Shown piece by piece: positions 37,928 to 47,191 of a stretch of 64,000 nt of DNA. The stretch is taken from positions 62,001 through 126,000 of the forward strand of contig NZ_JAILWB010000005.1 of NCBI RefSeq assembly GCF_025699295.1, written 5' to 3'. A program made the translations under genes and the position numbers. The notes under the pieces were generated by a model, which saw only the letters and a program-made list of their open reading frames with translations, did no database searches and was not told the origin of the DNA. Positions within the stretch are counted from its first letter, which is position 1. Every line of letters begins with the position of its first letter. The stretch comes from Hydrogenophaga sp. Its GTDB lineage: Bacteria; Pseudomonadota; Gammaproteobacteria; Burkholderiales; Burkholderiaceae_C.

Positions 37928-39649
37928 ATGGTCCGCCCCACCCAACTCCTGCACCCACCCCGCTCCCTCGCCGCCGTGCGGCCCGCAGCCACCGTGCTGC
38001 TGCTGCGCGACAGCACCGACCCGGCGCGCCCCGGTATCGAGGTGCTGATGACACGCCGTTCCATGACAGCGAGCTTCGCGCCCGGGGCCTACGTGTTCCC
38101 CGGCGGTGGCATCGACGCCGCCGATGCCCAGGCCCACAGTCTGTCCAGCCGCCGCTCGACGCAGGGCGACCTGCATCTCACCCAGGCCATCGCCGCTATC
38201 CGCGAGAGCTTCGAGGAGCTCGGCGTGCTGCTTGCCCACCGCGCCGACGGCTCACCGGTGGACGACAGCGACATCGCCACGCTCGACCGCAAAGCCCCGT
38301 TCGCCGCGCAATGCCAAGCCCGGGGCCTCACGCTCGACGGCGCCGGCGTGTTCGTGCTCGCGCACTGGATCACCGACCGCGACCTGCCGCGCCGTTTCGA
38401 CGTGCCCTTTCTCGTGGCGCGCATGCCCGAAGGCCAGCAGCCCGTGGCCGACGAAGCCGAGCAGTTCGAGCCCTGCTGGGTGCGCCCTGCCGATGCGCTG
38501 GAGCGCCACCAGGCCGGCGGCTTCTTCATCATCTTCCCGACCATCCGCACGCTGGAGCGTCTGCAAACCTACGCCAACGTGCAGTCGTTGCTCGATGCCT
38601 GCGCGCGCAACGACGAGCCGCTGTGGACCAGTTGCCCGCGCGCTGGCCTCACGCGCGGCGCCGAGTCGCGCCACATGGAACACGAGCCCCCCTTCGGCGA
38701 ACTCGCCATGGTCTGCCCCGACGGCCAGATCGTGCACAGCCTGGACTGGCAGCACGAGCAACCGGTGCAACTGCTGAAGAACGTGCAGCGCCTGACCGCG
38801 CCCAACCCCGGCTTCATGACCGGCCCGGGCACCAACAGCTACATCGTGGGCGACCCGGCCAGCGGCCACATCGTGATCGACCCCGGCCCGGACGAACCCG
38901 CCCACATCGAGCGCCTGTGGCGCGCCGCCGGCGGCCGCATCCAGGCCATCGTCTGCACCCATTCGCACCCCGATCATTCGCCCGGCGCGCCACGCCTGCA
39001 GGCGCTGTGCGTGAACGCCGGACTGGCGAAGCCGCCCATCCTCGGCCTGCCCAGCGCCGCCACCTCGCGCGAGAACAGCCGCTTCACGCCCGAGCGTGTG
39101 CTGGCCGATGGCGAGCAGCTCGTGCTGGTCGGCCAGTCCGCCGACGGCATGGTCTCGCACACGCTGGAGGTGGTGCACACGCCCGGCCACGCCGCCAACC
39201 ACCTGTGCCTGGCCCTGTTGGAAGACGGCCTGCTGTTCACTGGCGACCACATCCTCAACGGCAGCACCACCGTGATCGACCCGCCCGACGGCAACATGGG
39301 TGCGTACCTGGATTCGCTGGACAAGCTTGACGCGCTTTGCGAACGCCACGGCATCGAGTTCCTGCTGCCCGCGCACGGCTACGTGCTGGGCGACCTGCGC
39401 CGCAGCGCTGAAAACCCCAGCGCGCCGGCCGACGGCGGCGCGCGCGCGGCCATTGCCCACCTCAAGGCCCACCGCCTCGCGCGCGAAGCCAAGGTGGCGC
39501 GCGCCATGCAGGCCGTGCCCGAGGGCTCCATGGACGACTGGGTGAAACTCGCCTACGACGACGTGCCCGAACGGCTCTGGCCCGTGGCCAGGCGTTCGCT
39601 GCTGGCGCATGTGGAACGCATCCAGAGCCTGGGGGGCTTCAACCTCTGA
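37928..39649 (+). CDS. NUDIX hydrolase-metallo-beta-lactamase fusion protein
   Basis: A 573-residue two-domain protein. The N-terminal NUDIX domain (about 16-240) has the box FPGGG ... RESFEELG (56-61, 92-99) with the metal-binding REXXEE pattern. The C-terminal half (about 285-573) is a metallo-beta-lactamase fold with HSHPDH (345-350) and DHILNGST downstream, LACTB2-like with a winged-helix end. NUDIX-MBL fusions of this kind are known in Burkholderiales and are annotated only as MBL-fold hydrolases; a substrate linking a diphosphate or CoA derivative to the esterase half is inference. The ATG is the first in frame. Confidence 0.85.
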   Translation: MVRPTQLLHPPRSLAAVRPAATVLLLRDSTDPARPGIEVLMTRRSMTASFAPGAYVFPGGGIDAADAQAHSLSSRRSTQGDLHLTQAIAAIRESFEELGVLLAHRADGSPVDDSDIATLDRKAPFAAQCQARGLTLDGAGVFVLAHWITDRDLPRRFDVPFLVARMPEGQQPVADEAEQFEPCWVRPADALERHQAGGFFIIFPTIRTLERLQTYANVQSLLDACARNDEPLWTSCPRAGLTRGAESRHMEHEPPFGELAMVCPDGQIVHSLDWQHEQPVQLLKNVQRLTAPNPGFMTGPGTNSYIVGDPASGHIVIDPGPDEPAHIERLWRAAGGRIQAIVCTHSHPDHSPGAPRLQALCVNAGLAKPPILGLPSAATSRENSRFTPERVLADGEQLVLVGQSADGMVSHTLEVVHTPGHAANHLCLALLEDGLLFTGDHILNGSTTVIDPPDGNMGAYLDSLDKLDALCERHGIEFLLPAHGYVLGDLRRSAENPSAPADGGARAAIAHLKAHRLAREAKVARAMQAVPEGSMDDWVKLAYDDVPERLWPVARRSLLAHVERIQSLGGFNL

Positions 39650-39674
39650 AGGCGCCGAACCCCGCACACCGCTC

Positions 39675-39830
39675 ATGCCCAAGCCCAAGCCCCGCAACCG
39701 GTACTCCCGGGTCGCCAAGGCCGCGTCCTTCTTCTGCGACTGCGCGCGCGTGTTCGCCCTGCCAACGTGCTCATTTCGGTGTGCCACGTCATTCCATCAG
39801 GGTGTCCGCGAACTGCCAGCCCGACAGTGA
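39675..39830 (+). pseudogene. Short fragment at the left edge of the RM island
   Basis: A 51-codon frame starts MPKPKPRNRYSRVAKAASF with strongly GC-rich codons like the host genes. After about codon 28 codon use changes and the text becomes AT-richer with Cys and Ser. This looks like the start of a host gene that was cut when the restriction-modification locus was acquired, followed by island DNA up to the stop. No product is recognised, and it could simply be chance. Confidence 0.25.
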
Positions 39831-39903
39831 GCCGCCTCGCTGCACAAAGTTGTTGGCTCCCCCCGCAGCAAGAGAGAATTCACCCTTTTCCTACAAGCCC
39901 CTC

Positions 39904-41361
39904 ATGTTCGAGCAAACCTTCAAGAACATCGACGACATCCTCCACAAGGACGCCGGCTGCACCAGCGAACTGGACTACACCGAGCAGTCGTCGTGGCTGC
40001 TGTTCCTGAAATACCTGGACGCGCTGGAGCGGGACAAGGCCGACGAAGCCAAGCTGGAGGGCAAGCGCTACACCTTCATCCTGGGCGAGGCCTTCCGCTG
40101 GGAGCAGTGGGCGGCGCCGAAGACAACCGATGGCCGGATCGACCACAACGCCGCAATGACCGGCGACGACTTGCGCGACTTTGTCAACGGCAAGCTATTC
40201 CCGTACCTCGCCGCCTTCAAGCAACGGGCAAGCGGCCCAAACACCATCGAATACAAAATCGGTGAAGTCTTCGGTGAGATCAAGAACAAGATCCAGAGCG
40301 GCTACAACCTGCGCGATGCCATCGATCTGGTGGACGCGCTGCGCTTCGGCTCGCAGACCGAGAAGCACGAGCTCTCGCACCTGTACGAAGCCAAGATCAA
40401 GAACATGGGCAACGCCGGGCGCAACGGTGGCGAGTACTACACGCCCAGGCCGCTGATCCGCGCCATGATCCAGGTGCTGGACCCGAAGATCGGCGAGCGC
40501 ATCTACGACGGGGCTTGTGGGTCGGCCGGCTTCTTGTGCGAGGCCTTCGAGTATCTGAGCAACCGGCCCGGCCTCACCACATCGGACCTGAAGACACTGC
40601 AGACGCGCACCTTCTACGGCAAGGAAAAGAAAAGCCTGGCCTACGTGATCGCGATCATGAACATGATCCTGCACGGCATCGAGGCGCCGAATGTCGTGCA
40701 CGCCAACACCCTGGGCGAGAACATCAACGACATTCAGGAAAAGGACCGGTACGACGTGATCCTGGCCAACCCGCCTTTCGGCGGCAAGGAACGCAAGGAG
40801 GTTCAGCAGAATTTCCCCATCAAGACCGGCGAGACAGCCTTCCTGTTCCTGCAGCACTTCATCAAGTCACTGAAGGCCGGCGGGCGCGCGGCCATCGTCA
40901 TCAAGAACACCTTCCTGAGCAACACCGACAACGCGTCAACCAACCTGCGCAAGCTGCTGCTGGAGAGTTGCAACCTGCACACCGTGCTGGACATGCCGGG
41001 TGGCACCTTTCAGGGTGCGGGCGTGAAGACGGTGGTGCTGTTCTTCGAGAAGGGCGCGCCCACGCGCAGGGTCTGGTACTACCAGTTAAGCCCGGGACGC
41101 AATATGGGCAAAACCAACCCGCTCAACGATGGCGACATGGCCGACTTCGTCGACCGCCAGAAGGTCTTCTCCGATTCGGCGCAGAGTTGGTCGATAGATC
41201 TGAAGGGCATAGCCACCGGCACCTACGACTTGTCAGTCAAGAACCCGAACGGCGGCAACGAGGTCGAATTGCGCACGCCGGGGGACATCCTTGACGAGAT
41301 TGCGACTCTGGATGCAGAGAGTGCAGGAGTGCTGGCGACAATTCGAGAGTTGGTGGCGTGA
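39904..41361 (+). CDS. hsdM: Type I restriction-modification methylase HsdM
   Basis: A 485-residue N6-adenine DNA methyltransferase subunit. The N-terminal helical HsdM_N domain (1-150) is followed by the SAM motif YDGACGSAGFL (201-211) and the catalytic NPPF (289-292). The start MFEQTFKNIDDILHKD is typical. In EcoAI/EcoKI-type systems, two HsdM and one HsdS form the methylase. The hsdS start overlaps its stop by one base. Confidence 0.97.
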   Translation: MFEQTFKNIDDILHKDAGCTSELDYTEQSSWLLFLKYLDALERDKADEAKLEGKRYTFILGEAFRWEQWAAPKTTDGRIDHNAAMTGDDLRDFVNGKLFPYLAAFKQRASGPNTIEYKIGEVFGEIKNKIQSGYNLRDAIDLVDALRFGSQTEKHELSHLYEAKIKNMGNAGRNGGEYYTPRPLIRAMIQVLDPKIGERIYDGACGSAGFLCEAFEYLSNRPGLTTSDLKTLQTRTFYGKEKKSLAYVIAIMNMILHGIEAPNVVHANTLGENINDIQEKDRYDVILANPPFGGKERKEVQQNFPIKTGETAFLFLQHFIKSLKAGGRAAIVIKNTFLSNTDNASTNLRKLLLESCNLHTVLDMPGGTFQGAGVKTVVLFFEKGAPTRRVWYYQLSPGRNMGKTNPLNDGDMADFVDRQKVFSDSAQSWSIDLKGIATGTYDLSVKNPNGGNEVELRTPGDILDEIATLDAESAGVLATIRELVA

Positions 41362-43235
41362 TGCAAAAGTGGCAGAGCTACCGTCTAGTCGATCTGTGTT
41401 CTATCGAGCTGGGTCGCACACCTTCACGCGACAACCCGCGACTTTGGGACAAAGCTAGAGAGAGCGGGAACGTTTGGTTGTCGATCGCTGATCTTTTGGC
41501 TACGCGAGATGGCGCAGTCGCGGACAGCAAAGAGTACCTTTCCAATCAAGGTGCCGCGCTCTGTAAACCGGTGACTGTTGGAACACTTCTGCTCAGCTTC
41601 AAGCTCACTATCGGCCGGTTGGCCGTTGCTGGCAGAGACCTATACACCAACGAGGCGATTGCCGCTCTCGCTATCCGTGTACCGGACAAGCTCTGTCGAG
41701 AGTACCTGCGCTACTACTTGGAGGCCTATGACTGGGAGAAAGCCACCCGGAACGATCTGAAGGTCAAGGGTAGAACGCTCAACAAGGCCAAGCTAAAAGA
41801 GATCGAGGTTCTTGTTCCGTCACTGTCGGAGCAGCATCACATCGTCGCCCTTCTTGACGAAGCTTTCGAGGGCATCGCCACCGCCAAGGCCAACGCCGAG
41901 AAAAATCTACGGAATGCGCGAGAGCTATTCGCCAGCCGAATGCAATCGCTGTTTGAGCGAAATGAAACCTGGGAACGGGTCCAACTCGCGGATCTGCTGA
42001 CACGAGGGTGGATCACCGGTCACCTTGATGGGAACCACGGCAGTGACTACCCACGCAAGGAAGAGTTTGTTGATGCCGGTGTGCCCTACATCGCCGCGAG
42101 CGCCGTCAGGGGAGGCGCCGTCGACTTTACCGAGGCGAAGTACCTGTCGCCTCAGCGCGCAGCCTCAATTCGAAAAGGTCTTGCCAAAGACCGTGACGTA
42201 CTCTTCGCCCACAACGCGACCGTGGGACCTGTGGCGATTCTCCGCACCGATGAGAAGGTGGTCATCCTCGGCACATCGCTCACCTACTATCGCTGTAACC
42301 CTCAGCATGTGCACCCCGAGTATTTGGCTCATTTCATGATGTCGCCGGCCTTCACGTCTCAGTACGAGTTGGTCATGAAACAGTCCACACGGAATCAGGT
42401 ACCGATCACGAAGCAGCGCGAGTTCTTTCATGTGATTCCGCCCATTGAGGTTCAGCGGCGGATCGCCGATGAACTCGATGAACTGGAAGCACAAACGGAT
42501 CGCCTGTCCGGCATTCACGCACGCAAGATCATGGCACTCGATGAGTTGAAGAAGTCCCTGCTTCACCAAGCCTTCTCCGGCCAATTGACATTGGCCAAGA
42601 AAACGAGCGTCGCTCTGCAACCTGTACTTCAAACTACAACGCCAGAATTCGCAGCGAACGTTATTTCGATTGCCTATGCGCGGCATGAACGACAGCAAAG
42701 GGAAAAGACCTTCGGACGCGTGAAGGTGCAGAAGGTGCTGCATATGGCGGAATCCATCGCCAAGATCGACATGGGCCGCCAGCCCATGAGAGATGCAGCC
42801 GGCCCCAACGACTTTCAGCACATGCTCAAGGCCGAAGAATGGGCAAGGGCTCACAACTTCTTCGAGATGGTCAAACGCGATGGGGGCTACGACTTCAAGA
42901 AGCTCAGCGCATTTGATGAGCACCTGTCGCGCGCACGTCTCGAGCTGGCTCCGTATCTGCGGCAACTGGAAAGCGTCATCGATATCCTGGTCCCGATGGA
43001 CAAGAAGGAAGTCGAGGTCTTTGCAACGGTGCATGCCGCCTGGAACAACCTGCTGATCGACGGTGCGGACGTCACGGACGGCGCGATCGTCTCAGCAGCG
43101 CGAGAAGGCTGGCACGCAGACAAGCTCGACATTCCAGTGGACAAGTTCCAGGAAGCCATCGCGCTGATCCGGCACAAGGGCCTCGATCCGGACGGCACCG
43201 CCAAGTACGTCGGTGGCCAGCAACGATTGATATGA
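41361..43235 (+). CDS. hsdS: Type I specificity subunit HsdS with extra C-terminal domain
   Basis: A 624-residue protein. Two target-recognition domains (about 8-150 and 205-355) alternate with two conserved coiled-coil spacers (about 155-200 and 365-420, the latter DELDELEAQTDRLSGI). This part sets the DNA sequence recognised. Normal HsdS ends near 400-450, but here a further module of about 190 residues follows (about 432-624), starting AANVISIAYARHERQQREKT and containing KVQKVLHMAESIAKID and AWNNLLIDGADV. This resembles a domain found in other HsdS proteins and faintly the Panacea (DUF4065) fold. GC is lower than in the rest of the window. An in-frame GTG precedes the ATG by one codon. Confidence 0.93.
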   Translation: MQKWQSYRLVDLCSIELGRTPSRDNPRLWDKARESGNVWLSIADLLATRDGAVADSKEYLSNQGAALCKPVTVGTLLLSFKLTIGRLAVAGRDLYTNEAIAALAIRVPDKLCREYLRYYLEAYDWEKATRNDLKVKGRTLNKAKLKEIEVLVPSLSEQHHIVALLDEAFEGIATAKANAEKNLRNARELFASRMQSLFERNETWERVQLADLLTRGWITGHLDGNHGSDYPRKEEFVDAGVPYIAASAVRGGAVDFTEAKYLSPQRAASIRKGLAKDRDVLFAHNATVGPVAILRTDEKVVILGTSLTYYRCNPQHVHPEYLAHFMMSPAFTSQYELVMKQSTRNQVPITKQREFFHVIPPIEVQRRIADELDELEAQTDRLSGIHARKIMALDELKKSLLHQAFSGQLTLAKKTSVALQPVLQTTTPEFAANVISIAYARHERQQREKTFGRVKVQKVLHMAESIAKIDMGRQPMRDAAGPNDFQHMLKAEEWARAHNFFEMVKRDGGYDFKKLSAFDEHLSRARLELAPYLRQLESVIDILVPMDKKEVEVFATVHAAWNNLLIDGADVTDGAIVSAAREGWHADKLDIPVDKFQEAIALIRHKGLDPDGTAKYVGGQQRLI

Positions 43236-44686
43236 ACCCCGCCCGCGACATCGCCCTGATAGACCAGTTGCGGGCCGAGCCAGCGGAAACGCCGTGGCTG
43301 GAGTTCAAGAGCAACAACACCGACCCGGAGATGATCGGCAAGCGGTGCTCGGCACTCGCCAACTCGGCGCGCATCGAAGGGCAGGACCTGGCCTACATGG
43401 TCTGGGGTGTCGAAGACGAAACCCACGCCGTGGTGGGTACGGATTTCCACCCGGACAGCAAGAAGGTCGGCAACCAGGGCCTGCCGCTGTGGCTGGCCAA
43501 CAGCCTGCAACCCAGCATTGCGTTCAGCTTCCGCACTGTGGAGCATCCTGAAGGCCGCCTCGTGCTGCTGGAGATTCCCGCCGCCACGGGCGCACCCGTG
43601 GCGTTCAACGGCGTGCAGTACGTGCGCATCGGCAGCGCGACGCCCCGCCTCACCGACTATCCGGAGCGTTACCAGCGCCTGATCGAGCGGCTACGACCTT
43701 ACCGATGGGAGCATGGCATTGCGCGCCAGTACGCCACCGGCGACGAGGTGCTGAGCCTGCTCGACTACAGCCAGTATTTCCGCCTGACCGGTCAGCCCTT
43801 GCCCGACAACCGCGCAGGCATCTTCGACAAGCTGGAGGCAGACCGCCTGATCGTGCACGACGTGGGCGAGCGCTGGAACATCACGCACCTGGGTGCCATC
43901 CTGTTCGCGACCAAGTTGAGCGAGTTCGAGTCCAGCCTCGCGCGCAAGGCGGTTCGTTTCGTCGCCTATGGCGGCCGCAACCGTGCGGCCCCGGTCACGC
44001 ACCGGCTCGACGGGCAGAAGGGCTATGCGGTGGGCTTTGAAGGCCTGATTGACTACGTGAACAACCTGCTGCCCAAGAACGAGCACATCGGTGCCGCACT
44101 GCGGGAAGACCGGCCGCTGTTCCCGGGCATCGCCGTGCGCGAGTTGGTCGCCAACGCGCTGATCCACCAGGACATGACCATCACCGGGGCCGGCCCGCAG
44201 ATCGAGTTGTTTGAAGACAGGCTGGAAATCAGCAACCCTGGCGCCACGCTGGTATTGCCCGACCGCATGATCGACCTGCCACCACGTTCGCGCAACGAGG
44301 CGCTGGCTTCGCTGATGCGCCGCATGCGCATGTGCGAGGAGCAGGGCAGCGGGCTGGACAAGGTGGTGCAGGCTTGCGAGGTGTTCCAATTGCCCGCACC
44401 GCTGTTCCGGACCGAGGGTGACGCCACCCAGGCTGTGCTGTACGGGCCGCGCAGTTTCGCCGAGATGACGCAGGACGAACGCGTACGGGCCTGTTACTTT
44501 CACGCGGTGTTGAAGTCCCTGAGCGGGGACAAGATGAAGAATGCGAGCCTCTGCGCCCGGTTGGGCATCGCCGCGAAGAACGCCGCCCAGGCGACAGCGG
44601 TGATCAACCGGACGCTGGATGCGGGCTTGATCCGGGTGGCAGACCCGGAGCATCCCCGTGCGGGCTATGTTCCGCACTGGGCCTGA
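43232..44686 (+). CDS. AlbA/Schlafen-type ATP-binding protein in the RM locus
   Basis: A 484-residue protein. Residues about 12-140 form a Schlafen AlbA_2 domain (ETPWLEFKSNN at the start, LVLLEIPAATGAPVAFN later). The C-terminal half carries a GHKL-type ATP-binding motif (ELVANALIHQD near 305) and a glycine box SNPGATL, followed by a helical domain rich in winged-helix-like residues (MKNASLCARLGIAAKNAAQ). It overlaps hsdS by four bases and precedes hsdR. Such genes recur inside type I loci; their role is not established, and an accessory or regulatory role is inference. Confidence 0.85.
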   Translation: MNPARDIALIDQLRAEPAETPWLEFKSNNTDPEMIGKRCSALANSARIEGQDLAYMVWGVEDETHAVVGTDFHPDSKKVGNQGLPLWLANSLQPSIAFSFRTVEHPEGRLVLLEIPAATGAPVAFNGVQYVRIGSATPRLTDYPERYQRLIERLRPYRWEHGIARQYATGDEVLSLLDYSQYFRLTGQPLPDNRAGIFDKLEADRLIVHDVGERWNITHLGAILFATKLSEFESSLARKAVRFVAYGGRNRAAPVTHRLDGQKGYAVGFEGLIDYVNNLLPKNEHIGAALREDRPLFPGIAVRELVANALIHQDMTITGAGPQIELFEDRLEISNPGATLVLPDRMIDLPPRSRNEALASLMRRMRMCEEQGSGLDKVVQACEVFQLPAPLFRTEGDATQAVLYGPRSFAEMTQDERVRACYFHAVLKSLSGDKMKNASLCARLGIAAKNAAQATAVINRTLDAGLIRVADPEHPRAGYVPHWA

Positions 44687-44688
44687 GG

Positions 44689-44807
44689 TTTCTTGATCGG
44701 GTTTTGATCCAACTGGGAGGCGAGCAACAGATGAGCAGACTTTTCCCTTGTAAATCAATGACTTATGGAAACCTCTCGGGACAAGATTTTCTTGATCGGG
44801 TTTTGAT
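44689..44807. repeat. 20-bp direct repeats before hsdR
   Basis: A 20-base word starting TTTCTTGATCGG and ending TTTTGAT occurs at 44689-44708 and again at 44788-44807, exactly 99 bases apart, just before the hsdR ATG at 44832. It makes up most of the 145-base gap between the AlbA-type gene and hsdR. It could be a duplicated operator, a recombination product or a mobile remnant. Confidence 0.75.
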
Positions 44808-44831
44808 TCAGCGGGCTGCTGACCCGGCCCC

Positions 44832-47168
44832 ATGAACGAAGCCGAAACCCGCGCCGAGCACATCGACCCCGCGCTGAAGGCCGCCGGCTGGGGCGTGGTC
44901 GAGGGCAGCCGGGTGCTGCGGGAACACGGTATCACGCTGGGCCGCCTGCAGGGCGGCAGCAAGGGCGGGCAAAGCATCAGGGCTCGCGGCGACATCGCCG
45001 ACTACGTGCTCGTCTACCGCAACACCAAGCTGGCCGTGATCGAGGCCAAAGCCTGGGGCAAGCCCCTCACTGAGGGCGTGGGCCAAGCCAAAAGCTACGC
45101 CACCAAGCTGGCGGTGCGTCACACCTACGCCACCAATGGCCAGGCGATCTACGGTATCGACATGAGCACCGGCGTCGAAGGCGAGATAACCGGTTACCCC
45201 AGCCCCGAGGCACTGTGGCAATTGACATTCGCCCTGCCCAATGCCTGGCGCGACCGATTCGCCGCCGTGCCATTTGAAGACAAGGGTGGCGCGTGGCAGG
45301 GCCGCTACTACCAGGACATCGCCATCACGCGCGTGCTGGCGGCGATTGCGACCGGTAGCGACCGCATATTGCTGACGCTGGCCACTGGCACCGGCAAGAC
45401 TTTCATCGCCTTCCAACTGGCCTGGAAGCTGTTCCAGAGCCGCTGGAACATGGTTGACTGGAAAAGCGGTGCCGAACCCACCCGGCGCCCACGCATCCTG
45501 TTTCTGGCCGACCGCAACATCCTGGCCGATCAGGCCTACAACGCCTTTTCGGCCTTCCCCGACGATGCGCTGGTGCGCATCGACCCGGCAGACATCCGCA
45601 AGAAGGGCCGGGTGCCCAAGAACGGCAGCATCTTCTTCACTATCTTTCAGACGTTCATGAGCGGTCCCGGTGGAGCGCCCCATTTCGGCGAATACCCACC
45701 CGACTTTTTCGATTTCATCGTGATCGACGAGTGCCACCGCGGCGGTGCCAACGACGAAGGCAGCTGGCGCGCCATCCTCGATTACTTCGCGCCCGCCGTG
45801 CAACTGGGGCTGACGGCCACGCCCAAGCGAACGATCAATGCCGACACCTACGCCTACTTCGGTGAGCCGGTGTACGTGTACTCCCTCAAGGAAGGCATCA
45901 ACGACGGCTTTCTCACGCCGTTCAAGGTCAAACAGATCGCCACCACGCTGGACGAATACGTCTACACGCCCGACGACCTGGTGGAAAAAGGCGACATCGA
46001 GGTGGGCCGGCGCTATGAAGAGAAGGACTTCAACCGCATCATCGAGATCAGGGAGCGCGAGGCGTACCGCGTCAACCTCCTGATGAAAACGATCGACCAA
46101 CGCGAGAAGACCCTTGTGTTCTGTGCCACGCAGACGCACGCGCTGGCGATACGCGATCTGATCAACCAGATGAAGACGAGTGCAGACCCGCTCTACTGCG
46201 TGCGCGTGACGGCCAATGACGGCGCCTTGGGCGAACAGTACCTGCGCGACTTCCAGGACAACGAGAAAACCATTCCCGCAATCTTGACCACGTCGCAGAA
46301 GCTCTCCACGGGCGTGGATGCGCGCAACGTGCGCAACATCGTGCTGTTGCGGCCAGTGGCTTCGATGATCGAGTTCAAGCAAATCATCGGTCGAGGCACA
46401 CGCCTTTACGACGGCAAGGATCATTTCACGATCTACGACTTCGTCAAGGCACACCATCACTTCAGTGACCCCGAGTGGGATGGTGAGCCTCAGCCGCCAG
46501 AAGAACCCGCGCCGCAGACACCACGCGGCAACGGTACGGCCGCTGTGCCCTTGAGCGAGCCTACGCCGCCACCTCTTACCCCACCACCAGCCAGGATCAA
46601 GGTGAGGCTGGCTGATGGCAAAGAGCGCGCGATCCAGCACATGTCGGCCACAACGTTCTGGAGCGCGGACGGGCGCCCGATGTCGGCAACTCAATTTCTC
46701 GAATCACTGTTTGGAGCGTTGCCCGAGTTCTTCAAGGACGAGGACGAACTCCGTCTTCTCTGGAGCGACCCAGACACCCGCAAGAAGCTTCTCACCGAAC
46801 TCGCGGATCGCGGCTTCGGCAAGGAGCCGCTGGCGGAGATGCAGAAGATCATCGAGGCCGAGAACAGCGACCTCTTCGACGTGTTGGCCTACGTCGCCTT
46901 TGCCGCGGCACCGCAGTCGAGGGAGCAGCGGGCCGCGCATGCACGTCAATTGGCTTATGGGGAATTCACCGACAGGCAACAGGCGTTCATTGACTTTGTG
47001 CTTTCCCAATACGTCCTGGTAGGCGTAGACGAGTTGGATCAGGAAAAGCTATCACCATTGCTGCGCTTGAGGTACCGTGCGCTGCCGGACGCATTTGCCG
47101 AACTTGGCAAGCCCGAACAGGTGCGCCAAGTGTTCGTGGGATTTCAGCGGCATCTGTATGCGAACTGA
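44832..47168 (+). CDS. hsdR: Type I restriction endonuclease HsdR
   Basis: The motor and nuclease subunit (778 residues). The N-terminal nuclease has Asp57 and the EAK pair (Glu71, Lys73; PD-(D/E)XK type). Walker A of the translocase is ATGTGKT (184-190) and DECH (299-302) is motif II. Helicase motif VI-like IIGRGTRLYDG lies near 520. A Pro/Glu-rich linker (about 555-600) leads to the C-terminal EcoEI-type domain. The subunit cuts DNA away from unmethylated sites after translocation. Its start lies 25 bases after the second direct repeat. Confidence 0.97.
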   Translation: MNEAETRAEHIDPALKAAGWGVVEGSRVLREHGITLGRLQGGSKGGQSIRARGDIADYVLVYRNTKLAVIEAKAWGKPLTEGVGQAKSYATKLAVRHTYATNGQAIYGIDMSTGVEGEITGYPSPEALWQLTFALPNAWRDRFAAVPFEDKGGAWQGRYYQDIAITRVLAAIATGSDRILLTLATGTGKTFIAFQLAWKLFQSRWNMVDWKSGAEPTRRPRILFLADRNILADQAYNAFSAFPDDALVRIDPADIRKKGRVPKNGSIFFTIFQTFMSGPGGAPHFGEYPPDFFDFIVIDECHRGGANDEGSWRAILDYFAPAVQLGLTATPKRTINADTYAYFGEPVYVYSLKEGINDGFLTPFKVKQIATTLDEYVYTPDDLVEKGDIEVGRRYEEKDFNRIIEIREREAYRVNLLMKTIDQREKTLVFCATQTHALAIRDLINQMKTSADPLYCVRVTANDGALGEQYLRDFQDNEKTIPAILTTSQKLSTGVDARNVRNIVLLRPVASMIEFKQIIGRGTRLYDGKDHFTIYDFVKAHHHFSDPEWDGEPQPPEEPAPQTPRGNGTAAVPLSEPTPPPLTPPPARIKVRLADGKERAIQHMSATTFWSADGRPMSATQFLESLFGALPEFFKDEDELRLLWSDPDTRKKLLTELADRGFGKEPLAEMQKIIEAENSDLFDVLAYVAFAAAPQSREQRAAHARQLAYGEFTDRQQAFIDFVLSQYVLVGVDELDQEKLSPLLRLRYRALPDAFAELGKPEQVRQVFVGFQRHLYAN

Positions 47169-47191
47169 CGTCGCAAGCCCGCGATAAAAGT

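Larger units (their letters stand above)
39650..47168 (+). other. Acquired type I restriction-modification island
   Basis: Four overlapping or closely spaced plus-strand genes: hsdM, hsdS, an AlbA/Schlafen-type gene and hsdR. The island lies between the NUDIX-MBL gene and rnpB. The hsdS half is clearly less GC-rich than the host genes. No flanking direct repeats, integrase or tRNA were found. Such defence loci change often by horizontal transfer, so the island is expected to be strain-variable. Confidence 0.7.

Noticed and set aside
43691-44995. Minus-strand frame with repeated SKPDQE peptide
   Set aside because: The repeat is the translation of the 20-bp direct repeat before hsdR; the frame is antisense to the AlbA-type gene.
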